From JAHWJR01 sp035942035 (GTDB taxonomy: Bacteria > Actinomycetota > Acidimicrobiia > Acidimicrobiales > CADCSY01): a stretch of 16,157 nucleotides of DNA. Positions 1 to 5,862 of the stretch are shown in pieces. The translations under genes were made by a program, and so were the position numbers. The notes below the pieces were generated by a model. That model worked only from the letters and a program-made list of their open reading frames with translations, ran no database searches and was not told the DNA's origin. The stretch covers positions 1 through 16,157 of the forward strand of contig DASZDK010000120.1 in assembly GCA_035942035.1 (NCBI GenBank), written 5' to 3'. The stretch's first letter is position 1. Every line of letters starts with the position of its first letter.

Positions 1-957
1 GAGCAGGAAGGTGGTCGTGTCACTCCCCGTCCGGGGGAGGGGAGCCGCGCGCACCTGAAGGGCCACCCCTGCCGGCTGCGCCGGCGCCTGCTGGGCCCTG
101 ACCACGGGCAGCGACAGCGCCTGCACCTTGACCGGCGGCTCCACCACCGGCGGCTTCACCACCGGCGGCTTCAGCACCGGCGGCTTCACCACCGGCGGCT
201 TCACCACCGGCGGCTTGACCGGCGGCTTGACCGGCGGCTTGACCGGCGGCTTGACCGGCGGCTCGACGGGCGGCTTCACCGGCGGCTTGTGGACCGGCGG
301 AGGAGCGGCCTGGCAGAAGCTGTGGGCCGGGTTGCCCTGGCCGATGCCCTGGTTCTTGTCGCACTCGTAGCCGCGGTTCCGGTCCTCCGGTCCGGGCAGT
401 TGCCCGGGCGGGTTCTTGGCGTCGGCGTTGCCGACCGTGCCCGCGGCCGGCTTGCCGACCGCCTTGCCGTCACCCTTGCCGTTTCCGGAGGGCTGGCCGA
501 CGCCCGCCGGGTCGTAGGGCCCGGGCCGGTTGGCGCCTTGTCCCTGCACCTCGTGTGCCGGTGCCTTCGCCGGGGCGACCGGCTGTTGCTTCGGTGCCGG
601 GGCCTTCGCCGCATTGACCGGCTGTTGCTTTGGTGCCGGTGCCTTTGCCGGAGCCGCCGCCTGTTGCGCCGGCGCCGGTGTCGTTGCCTTTGCCGGAGCC
701 GCCGCCTGTTGCTTCGGTGCCGGTGCCGGTGCCGGTGTCTTTGCCGCTGGCGCCGCCTGCTGCTTGGATGCCGCTGCGTTGGCCGCGGGCGCCGCCTGTG
801 CACGTGGCTCGTGCGCCGGTTCTGCGGCGTGGGCGGGCGGGCCCGCCTCGCCGTTCTTTCCCGGCTCCGCCCCGGCGGGGACGCCGAGGGCGAAGAAGGC
901 GGGCACGCCGATGGCGAGGCCCGCACTCATCAACTGAACCGTTCTTCGTTTCCCCAT
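1..957 (-). CDS. LPXTG-type secreted surface protein, Pro/Ala-rich with KPPV repeat stalk (C-terminus cut by window edge)
   Basis: An open frame of 319 codons runs from ATG at 957 to base 1 without a stop, so the gene continues outside the window. Residues 1-30 form a signal peptide: basic start (KRR), hydrophobic core, and a likely cut at AGA|EP. Residues about 50-135 are Ala/Pro/Lys/Gln-rich with repeated APAPKQQ-like units. Residues 145-215 form a Gly/Asn-rich module containing GYECD and GNPAHSFC, with two cysteines (C199, C215). Residues 224-276 hold twelve [K/E]PPV units. LPRTG at 307-311 matches the sortase LPXTG signal; the following hydrophobic segment and basic tail would lie beyond the edge. 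By family knowledge, such proteins are exported and linked covalently to peptidoglycan, with Pro-rich stalks spanning the wall. Role unknown. A purine-rich GAAGGGA lies a few bases before the start. The gene is divergent from wecA. Confidence 0.82.
   Translation of the reverse strand, partial: MGKRRTVQLMSAGLAIGVPAFFALGVPAGAEPGKNGEAGPPAHAAEPAHEPRAQAAPAANAAASKQQAAPAAKTPAPAPAPKQQAAAPAKATTPAPAQQAAAPAKAPAPKQQPVNAAKAPAPKQQPVAPAKAPAHEVQGQGANRPGPYDPAGVGQPSGNGKGDGKAVGKPAAGTVGNADAKNPPGQLPGPEDRNRGYECDKNQGIGQGNPAHSFCQAAPPPVHKPPVKPPVEPPVKPPVKPPVKPPVKPPVVKPPVVKPPVLKPPVVKPPVVEPPVKVQALSLPVVRAQQAPAQPAGVALQVRAAPLPRTGSDTTTFLL
130..288 (-). repeat. Tandem [K/E]PPV-coding repeat tract (12 units)
   Basis: Twelve consecutive units encode K/E-P-P-V. 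Read in the gene's direction, the first seven units start every 12 bases (KPPV or EPPV), and the last five every 15 bases because each gains a Val or Leu (VKPPV, LKPPV, VEPPV). On the plus strand this appears as a run of accggcggctt-type units. The tract encodes an extended, probably polyproline-II-like stalk before the wall-anchor motif. Near-identical units at DNA level make it prone to copy-number change by slippage. Confidence 0.9.
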
Positions 958-1289
958 CTGGGTTCCCTTCTCGTCTTTTCCGGTGGCAGCTCCTGCTGCG
1001 ATGGAGGTGTGAACGGAGGTGCGAGGCCTGGTGCGTCGTGCCGCCAGTGGTCCCTGACTGCCTTGGCGGCGACGACAGGATCGTCGACGTTGTCGACCGA
1101 CTCCTCTGACCGCATGGAATGCTCGGGCCCTGCCTCAAGGGACGAATCCCCCTTTCGCCCTAAAGCACCCGCCAAGGCCGGCAGAGCGTGCCCCGGGCGG
1201 CTTCGAACGGAAACCTGCGGCGGCGGCCGTACCTCCGACGCCGTCATCGGGTGCCGGCCTTGGCGGGGGCGGGCAGCCGAGGGACCGGC
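958..1289. other. Divergent gene-free spacer between the LPXTG gene and wecA
   Basis: No convincing gene is seen in these 332 bases; frames crossing them are shadows or lack a start context. Two small inverted repeats are visible. GTCGAC-GTT-GTCGAC lies at 1083-1097. At 1138-1161, AGGG-a-CGAA pairs with TTCG-CCCT, with one bulged A and a 7-base loop. The spacer must hold the start signals for both divergent genes, but no clear -35/-10 pair could be assigned. The end of the spacer carries GAGGGA (1279-1284), the likely ribosome binding site of wecA. Confidence 0.6.
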
Positions 1290-2609
1290 GTGCAAACCTG
1301 TGACCGCGTGCGCGGCTACCTGATCGTCCTCTTCGTCGCTGTGGGCACCACGGTGGTGCTGACCCCGCTGGTGCGCCGCCTGGCGCTCCGGGTGGGTGCG
1401 GTGGTCCGGCCCGACGAGCGCCGGGTCCACGAGCGCCCGACCCCCACCCTGGGGGGCGTCGCCATGTACCTCGGGTTCCTGGCGGCCATGGCCACGGCGA
1501 CGAGGATTCCCCAGTTCGACGGGGTGTTCGACGCCACGTCCGAGCCGCTCGGCGTGGTCCTGGGCGCCACCGTCATCTTCGCCGTGGGCGTGGCCGACGA
1601 CCTCCGCGAGGTGTCGGCCCCGGCCAAGGTGGCGGGTCAGGTGCTGGCCGGCAGCGTCTTGTCGCTGCTCGGCGTCACCATGCTGTTCTTCCGCATCCCT
1701 TTCGGGGACATCATCTTGTTGTCGCCCGACCTCGCCCCCCTCGTGACCGTGCTCTGGGTGGTGGGCATGGCCAACGCCGTGAACCTCATCGACGGCCTCG
1801 ACGGTCTGGCCGCGGGGATCGTCGCCATCGCCGCCGCCGCCTTCTTCCTCTACGCCCGCCAGCTGTTCGACGAAGGGCTGCTGCCGCCCGACAGCGTCAG
1901 CCCGCTGGTCGCCGTCGTCGTGCTCGGGGTGTGCCTGGGCTTCCTGCCCCACAACTTCCACCCGGCCCGCATCTTCATGGGCGATGGCGGCTCCATGCTC
2001 CTGGGGCTGCTCATGGCCACGCCCACCCTCCTGGTCGGAGGCCAGACCAACGAGGGCTTCAGTGGCCAGACCTTCTTCTTCTTCGCCCCCCTGTTCATCC
2101 CCTTCTTCATCCTGGGGGTTCCTATCGTCGACACCGTGTTCGCCATCGTGCGCCGGGCCAGCCGGCGCAGTGGCCTCACCAGCGCCGACAAGGACCATCT
2201 TCACCACCGGCTCATGCGCCTGGGGCACGGGCAACGGCGGTCGGTGCTGATCCTGTGGGCCTGGACAGCCCTGTTGTCGGCGTTCGTGCTCTATCCGGCC
2301 TACACCAACCGCGGCAACGGCCTCGTGCCGTTCGGCATCGCCGCACTCGGCATCGCCCTCTACACGGTGCTCCACCCCCAGGCCCGTCGTTCCCGCGCCA
2401 ATGGGGCGGGGGCGACGGAGCCGGAACCGCCGGTGCCGGAGGACCTCGATGGCGCCGCGGAGGTGGGCGAACAGGGCGCCGACGAGCCCGGCGAACGAGG
2501 CGACGGCGAGGCCGCCCAGCAGGGCGACGACGAGGGCGAGGAGGCGTCCGTCACCGTGGGGGCCGACGAGGCTGAGACACCCGAACACCGCCGGCCCGAG
2601 ACGGGCTAG
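1290..2609 (+). CDS. wecA: Undecaprenyl-phosphate N-acetylglucosaminyl 1-phosphate transferase family protein (WecA/TagO/Rfe)
   Basis: This is a polytopic membrane enzyme of the MraY/WecA family. By family knowledge it moves a sugar-1-phosphate (usually GlcNAc-1-P from UDP-GlcNAc) to undecaprenyl phosphate, the first step of wall glycopolymer or linkage-unit synthesis. The family motifs are present in order: VHERPTPTLGG at 46-56, the DD pair at 103-104, NLIDGLDGLA at 165-174, FMGDGGS at 229-235 and the HLHHR loop at 303-307. About ten hydrophobic segments end near residue 362. Residues 366-439 form a highly acidic, low-complexity tail not needed for catalysis in relatives. GTG at 1290 is chosen because GAGGGA (1279-1284) sits 5 bases upstream; GTG at 1308 is an alternative without a good site. 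In mycobacteria rfe also precedes the atp operon. The exact sugar is not proven by sequence. Confidence 0.9.
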   Translation: MQTCDRVRGYLIVLFVAVGTTVVLTPLVRRLALRVGAVVRPDERRVHERPTPTLGGVAMYLGFLAAMATATRIPQFDGVFDATSEPLGVVLGATVIFAVGVADDLREVSAPAKVAGQVLAGSVLSLLGVTMLFFRIPFGDIILLSPDLAPLVTVLWVVGMANAVNLIDGLDGLAAGIVAIAAAAFFLYARQLFDEGLLPPDSVSPLVAVVVLGVCLGFLPHNFHPARIFMGDGGSMLLGLLMATPTLLVGGQTNEGFSGQTFFFFAPLFIPFFILGVPIVDTVFAIVRRASRRSGLTSADKDHLHHRLMRLGHGQRRSVLILWAWTALLSAFVLYPAYTNRGNGLVPFGIAALGIALYTVLHPQARRSRANGAGATEPEPPVPEDLDGAAEVGEQGADEPGERGDGEAAQQGDDEGEEASVTVGADEAETPEHRRPETG

Positions 2610-2647
2610 GGTCCTGTGATCGGTACCGGGGCGCGCACGGCGGGGAT

Positions 2648-2676
2648 TTGCCGGCGTCAGCAGCCTCACTTAGGTT
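2648..2676 (+). promoter_or_regulatory. Candidate main promoter of the ATP synthase operon
   Basis: TTGCCG at 2648-2653 and TAGGTT at 2671-2676 are separated by exactly 17 bases. The second hexamer fits the actinobacterial TANNNT -10 pattern. Transcription would start near 2683, about 40 bases before the GTG of the first atp gene and after the wecA stop at 2609. The local A/T enrichment stands out in this GC-rich region. Pattern match only. Confidence 0.5.
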
Positions 2677-2722
2677 CTGCACGAACTTCACGACGGTGAC
2701 GGTGGGAGTCGGGGGACAGCAC

Positions 2723-3001
2723 GTGGACCCGGGGGAGCGGCGCGAAACCTACAACGGGGCCAGCGATGCCCTCGCCCGGGCGGTTGAGATCACCGTCACC
2801 CCGATCATCTTCGGGTTCCTCGGCTCCCGCCTCGACCTGTGGCTCGGTACCCGCCCGGCATTCACCGTCGCGCTGGCGACCTTCTGCCTGGGCTACCTGT
2901 CGTGGAAGCTGTGTGTCGCTTATTCGGCCGAGATGCAGGCGCACGAGGCTCGCCTCTTGGGCGCCGGCGACCGCCGTGTCCAGAAGAAGCGGGCGGCATG
3001 A
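2723..3001 (+). CDS. AtpZ/AtpI-family small membrane protein, first gene of the atp operon
   Basis: A 92-residue protein with two membrane segments (about 23-44 and 46-67) joined by a short turn with LDLWLGTRP. This fits the AtpZ/AtpI family (F0F1-ATPase-associated), where a G..LD...GT.P pattern links two helices. Family members at the head of atp operons are thought to help c-ring assembly or Mg2+ supply; the role here is inference. The C-terminus is basic (RRVQKKRAA) and probably cytoplasmic. GTG at 2723 is chosen because GGGGGA (2711-2716) lies 6 bases upstream; the frame stays open further upstream, but the residues there look non-coding. The stop TGA overlaps the next gene's ATG (ATGA, 2998-3001), suggesting translational coupling. 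Confidence 0.75.
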   Translation: MDPGERRETYNGASDALARAVEITVTPIIFGFLGSRLDLWLGTRPAFTVALATFCLGYLSWKLCVAYSAEMQAHEARLLGAGDRRVQKKRAA

Positions 3002-3522
3002 CCACCGCCCTGGGCCAACCCGTCGCCGGGCCCGCGGTCGAGATCACCGTCGCTCGTGACCTCGCCCGCCGCGCCGTGCCGTTGGCGCCGGTGGCGATCG
3101 GGTTGTGTGCGGTGTTCTGGGGGCTCCACGGGGCCGTGTCGAGCGCCTACGCCCTCGTGCTGGTGGTGGCCAACTTCATCCTGGCAGCCGCGCTCATGAC
3201 GTGGGCCGCCCGCATCTCCCTGGCGGTGATGCTGGGCACGGTGCTGGCCGGTTACATCCTCCGCCTGGCCGTGCTGACCGTGGCCGTGCTCGCCGTGCGC
3301 GGAGCCGGCTGGGTCGAGCTCGTCCCGCTCGGGCTCACCCTGGCGGTGTCCCACTTGACCCTCCTGGTGTGGGAGGCCCGGCACGTCTCAGCTTCCTTGG
3401 CCTTTCCCGGGCTCAAGCCCAGGAGAGAAACCACCTGGGCCTTCCGTGTGAAGAAGCGACAGCTCGCGCTGCCTGGGGACGCCCAGGCAGTTTCTTTTCA
3501 GGGCTTCAAGCCGAAGGGGTGA
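2998..3522 (+). CDS. atpI: AtpI-like membrane protein (ATP synthase protein I) with an atypical C-terminal tail
   Basis: A 174-residue protein with four hydrophobic segments (about 27-44, 50-68, 74-98 and 105-125), in the position and with the topology of AtpI in other atp operons (Rv1303 in Mycobacterium tuberculosis). AtpI proteins are associated with Fo assembly; sequence conservation is low, so the call rests mainly on size, topology and location. Residues 131-174 form a hydrophilic tail with LAFPGLKP near its start and SFQGFKP near its end. The codons of this tail are unlike the rest of the gene (AGG, AGA, CGA, CGT, GTT, TCT, TTT, GCA, CCT). The same DNA carries a terminator-like hairpin (3469-3498), so this part may be constrained as RNA rather than protein. 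The stop shares one base with the atpB ATG (3520-3524). Confidence 0.72.
   Translation: MTTALGQPVAGPAVEITVARDLARRAVPLAPVAIGLCAVFWGLHGAVSSAYALVLVVANFILAAALMTWAARISLAVMLGTVLAGYILRLAVLTVAVLAVRGAGWVELVPLGLTLAVSHLTLLVWEARHVSASLAFPGLKPRRETTWAFRVKKRQLALPGDAQAVSFQGFKPKG
3409..3512 (+). promoter_or_regulatory. Candidate attenuator-type RNA at the atpI/atpB junction
   Basis: Four segments can pair in alternative ways: A GCCCAGG (3417-3423), B CCTGGGC (3434-3440), C GCCTGGG (3471-3477) and D GCCCAGG (3481-3487). A-B gives 7 bp, C-D (extended) 9 bp, B-D 7 bp and A-C 6 bp. Pairing A-B leaves C-D free to form the terminator; pairing B-D would prevent it. Similar short sequences, GGGCTCAAGCCC (3409-3420) and GGGCTTCAAGCC (3501-3512), lie on either side. 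The arrangement is seen directly; a regulatory function is inference. Confidence 0.45.
3469..3498 (+). terminator. Intrinsic-terminator-like hairpin inside the end of atpI
   Basis: CTGCCTGGG (3469-3477) pairs perfectly with CCCAGGCAG (3482-3490) across a GACG tetraloop, followed at once by TTTCTTTT (3491-3498). This is a textbook Rho-independent terminator layout and one of very few T-runs in this GC-rich window. It lies 24 bases before the atpB start codon and within atpI codons. It could lower expression of the structural subunits relative to atpZ/atpI, or act conditionally. Confidence 0.6.
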
Positions 3523-4298
3523 TGATCCTGTCCTCGTTGCTCGCCCTCGAGTTCCCTCCCGTCAGCCACGTCACCGAGTGGCCCAACTTCATCGGTGACG
3601 GCCTGTTCGGGGTGAACAAGGTCGTCTTGTTGATGTGGATCTCGGTGGCCCTGGTCTTCGGGTTCTTCTTCATCGCCGGCCGCCAGCGCAAGCTGGTCCC
3701 CACCGGCGTGCAGAACGTCGCCGAGTCCGTCAACGACTTCGTGCGCGAGAGCGTTGTCCTTCAGACCATGGGGCCCGAGGGCCTCAAGTACATGCCACTG
3801 CTGGTGATGATGTTCACCTTCATCTTCGTGGGCAACGTCTGGGAGATCATCCCCGTGGCGCAGATGCCGGTGAACGGCCGCATCGCCCTTCCCGCCTACA
3901 TGGGTGTGCTGGTGTGGGTGCTGTTCAACGTGATCGGCATCCGCAGTCAGGGCTTCTTCGGCTACTTCAAGTCGGTGCTGTTCCCACCGGGCGTCCCCAA
4001 GCTGCTCTACATCCTGGTCACGCCCATCGAGTTCGTGTCCACCCTCGTCGTGCGACCCTTCTCCCTCGCCGTCCGTCTCTTCGCCAACATGCTCGCCGGG
4101 CACCTGCTGCTGGTCAGCTTCATCGTCATCACCGCCGCCGTGTTCAGCCTCGGCCCTCAGCTCGTCATCTGGCCCGTGGCGTTCGGGCTACTCGTCGGCC
4201 TGTACGGGTTCGAGCTGCTGGTGGCGGTGCTGCAGGCGTTCATCTTCACCATCCTCACCGCTGTCTACATCGCCGGTGCCATGCACCCCGAGCACTAG
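3522..4298 (+). CDS. atpB: F1Fo ATP synthase subunit a
   Basis: A 258-residue integral membrane protein, the stator half of the Fo proton channel. The diagnostic helix RPFSLAVRLFANMLAGH contains the essential Arg (R185, equivalent to E. coli R210) in RLFAN. The last helix, ELLVAVLQAFIFTILTAVY, carries Q238 (E. coli Q252). H194 and E231 occupy the positions of E. coli E219 and H245, the His/Glu exchange also known from other lineages. About five to six membrane helices are visible. ATG at 3522 is chosen: it overlaps the atpI stop, and GAAGGGG lies just upstream, although the spacing is very short. GTG at 3519 is a near-equivalent alternative. Expression may depend on read-through of the hairpin just upstream. 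Confidence 0.96.
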   Translation: MILSSLLALEFPPVSHVTEWPNFIGDGLFGVNKVVLLMWISVALVFGFFFIAGRQRKLVPTGVQNVAESVNDFVRESVVLQTMGPEGLKYMPLLVMMFTFIFVGNVWEIIPVAQMPVNGRIALPAYMGVLVWVLFNVIGIRSQGFFGYFKSVLFPPGVPKLLYILVTPIEFVSTLVVRPFSLAVRLFANMLAGHLLLVSFIVITAAVFSLGPQLVIWPVAFGLLVGLYGFELLVAVLQAFIFTILTAVYIAGAMHPEH

Positions 4299-4303
4299 GA
4301 GGA
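4297..4303 (+). promoter_or_regulatory. Strong Shine-Dalgarno deciding the TTG start of atpE
   Basis: AGGAGGA overlaps the atpB stop codon (TAG 4296-4298) and sits 5 bases before TTG at 4309. No ATG or GTG lies at a suitable distance in frame. It may support the high c-subunit synthesis needed for a multi-copy ring. Confidence 0.75.
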
Positions 4304-4308
4304 AGTCC

Positions 4309-4572
4309 TTGTCAGTTGCGCTCGAACTCTTCGCCCAGCAAGGAGCGGACCCCACGGCCGGTCTCACCGCCATCGGGCGTGGGATCGTCTACGGCGCCGC
4401 TGCCATCGGCCCGGGCATCGGCATCGGCATCGTGGTGGGCAACGCCATCACCGCTATGGCCCGCCAACCCGAGGCCGCCGGCATGGTCCGCACGACCATG
4501 TTCCTGGGCATCGCCTTCACCGAGGCGCTGGCCCTGTTCGGGTTCGTCCTCTCGTTCATCGTCTCCGGATAG
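4309..4572 (+). CDS. atpE: F1Fo ATP synthase subunit c (proteolipid)
   Basis: An 87-residue hairpin of two membrane helices that forms the rotor ring. Helix 1 has the glycine-rich packing motif GPGIGIG (34-40), the polar loop is ARQPE (51-55), and helix 2 carries the proton-binding carboxylate E72 in GIAFTEALALFG. The Na+-type ligand pattern next to the Glu (such as the ES of Ilyobacter) is absent, so proton coupling is likely. The rare start TTG at 4309 is supported by AGGAGGA 5 bases upstream and by normal family length; the frame reaches back to a GTG at 4276 inside atpB, but that would add an unrelated 11-residue leader. The stop TAG (4570-4572) is followed 5 bases later by the atpF ATG. 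Confidence 0.95.
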   Translation: MSVALELFAQQGADPTAGLTAIGRGIVYGAAAIGPGIGIGIVVGNAITAMARQPEAAGMVRTTMFLGIAFTEALALFGFVLSFIVSG

Positions 4573-4577
4573 TGCCG

Positions 4578-5288
4578 ATGCGCACCCGCAGGCTCGCTGC
4601 CTCGCTGGCGCTGGCGCTGGCCGTCCTGCTCGGGTCTCCCGCCGCGGCGTACGCCGTCGAGGGCGGGGGCGAGGGCGGCGGTCCGGTCGACCACGCCGCC
4701 GAGGAGTGCATCAAGCTCCTCGAGGCGGGCTCCAAGATCGACGAGTGCCAAGAGGCGCCCAACCCCATCCTCCCCGAGGCCAACGAGCTCCTCTGGGGGA
4801 CCATCTCCTTCCTGGCTCTGCTGCTCCTGCTGTGGAAGTTCGCCCTCCCGCCGTTGAACAAGGCCCTCAGCGACCGTAGCGAGAAGATCCGCTCCAGTCT
4901 CGACGAGGCGGCCACGGTCCGCGAGGAGGCACAGACGATCCTGGCCGACTACCAGCGCCAGCTGGCCGACGCCAAGGGAGAGGCCGGTCGGATCATCGAG
5001 GAGGCGCGCTCGACGGCCGACTCGCTCAAGCGCGACCTCATCGCCCGGGCCGAGGCGGAGGCCGCCGAGCAGCGAGAGCGCAACGCCCAGCAGATCGCCG
5101 CCGAGCGCGACCGGGTCATGGCCGAGCTGCAGTCGCAGGTGGCGGGCATGGCCATCGAGCTGGCCGAGAAGGTGGTCGAGGGCAGCCTCGACCGTGAGGC
5201 CAACTTGCGACTCATCGAGAACTACATCAACAGCGTCGGGGGCAACGGCTCCACGCCGTCGGGCACCGGGGCCCGTTCCGGCTCCTGA
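4578..5288 (+). CDS. atpF: F1Fo ATP synthase subunit b with signal-peptide-like N-terminal extension
   Basis: A 236-residue peripheral-stalk protein. The canonical part starts near residue 60: NPILPEANELLWGTISF leads into the single membrane helix (about 71-90), then a long charged coiled coil (about 97-205) that reaches F1 and binds delta. Unusual is the first ~60 residues: a basic start and hydrophobic core ending AAAYA|VE (cut possible after 26), a Gly/Glu stretch, and two cysteines C44 and C57 spaced C-X12-C. Typical bacterial b subunits lack this and begin close to the membrane helix. The extension would place the Cys pair outside the membrane. ATG at 4578 is preferred over GTG 4572, which overlaps the atpE stop; the ribosome site is weak, so coupling with atpE is likely. 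It is not fused to delta, unlike in mycobacteria. Confidence 0.93.
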   Translation: MRTRRLAASLALALAVLLGSPAAAYAVEGGGEGGGPVDHAAEECIKLLEAGSKIDECQEAPNPILPEANELLWGTISFLALLLLLWKFALPPLNKALSDRSEKIRSSLDEAATVREEAQTILADYQRQLADAKGEAGRIIEEARSTADSLKRDLIARAEAEAAEQRERNAQQIAAERDRVMAELQSQVAGMAIELAEKVVEGSLDREANLRLIENYINSVGGNGSTPSGTGARSGS

Positions 5289-5818
5289 TGGACGAGCAGC
5301 GCGTCGACGGCTACGCCAGCGCCATGTTCGAGGTGGCCCGCGTGGAGGGCTCCCTCGACGAGGTGGAGGACGAGCTGTTCCGCTTCGCCCGGACCCTCGA
5401 GGGCAACGACCAGCTGCGGTCGGTGTTGACCGACGACGCCGTGCCCGCCGAGCGCCGGCGGGCCGTGGTGGCCGACCTGCTGGGCGACCGGGCTTCGCCG
5501 GTCACCGCCAATCTGGTGTCGCTGGTGGTGGGGGCCGGGCGGGCGCGGGACCTGCCTGCCATCATCGACCGGCTCGTCCAGCGGGCGGCGGCCGAGCACG
5601 ACAAGGTGGTCGCCGAGGTGCGCTCCGCCGTGGCCCTCGACGAGGACCAGCGGGCCCGGCTGGCCGAGGCGCTGGGCCGGGCGACGGGCAAGTCGGTCGA
5701 GGTGAAGGTGGTGGTCGATCCCTCGGTCCTGGGCGGACTCGTTGCCCGGGTGGGGGACACGGTCATCGACGGTACGGTTCGGACCCGACTGGATCAACTG
5801 CGAGAGACGATCAGGTAG
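5288..5818 (+). CDS. atpH: F1Fo ATP synthase subunit delta
   Basis: A 176-residue soluble stalk protein linking the b coiled coil to the top of the alpha3beta3 head. The N-terminal helical domain (VDGYASAMFEVARVEGSLDEVEDEL) and the C-terminal signature (VDPSVLGGLVARVGDTVIDGTVRTRLDQL, seen in two parts near residues 143-171) match the OSCP/delta family, and length is normal. ATG at 5288 shares its A with the atpF stop TGA (5286-5288), and no strong ribosome site is present, so translation is probably coupled to atpF. A 44-base gap with AGGAGG separates it from atpA. Confidence 0.94.
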   Translation: MDEQRVDGYASAMFEVARVEGSLDEVEDELFRFARTLEGNDQLRSVLTDDAVPAERRRAVVADLLGDRASPVTANLVSLVVGAGRARDLPAIIDRLVQRAAAEHDKVVAEVRSAVALDEDQRARLAEALGRATGKSVEVKVVVDPSVLGGLVARVGDTVIDGTVRTRLDQLRETIR

Positions 5819-5862
5819 CACCACGATCTCCGCCGGACAGGGGTTCGGCGCCAAGGAGGAAC

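Noticed and set aside
130..288. CRISPR-like periodic repeats
   Set aside because: Units are only 12-15 bases with no spacers and are in frame with a Pro-rich coding sequence.
1190..1320. Possible c-di-GMP (GEMM) or c-di-AMP riboswitch before wecA, because of GCAAACC and GGGCAGCC-like segments
   Set aside because: The order and spacing of the conserved cores do not fit either class; no consistent fold was found by eye.
289..1323. Plus-strand open frames across the LPXTG gene, rich in Arg, Leu and Cys
   Set aside because: Repetitive Arg/Cys/Leu composition typical of the wrong strand of a Pro/Ala-rich gene; the minus-strand frame has a signal peptide and LPXTG motif.
930..2669. A minus-strand open frame of nearly 580 codons opposite wecA
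   Set aside because: Gly/His/Glu-rich shadow; wecA motifs on the plus strand are unmistakable.
3005..3522. A frameshift ending atpI early, before the hairpin
   Set aside because: The frame stays open to a stop that overlaps the atpB start, and the four expected membrane helices are complete before residue 130; sequencing error is not needed to explain it.
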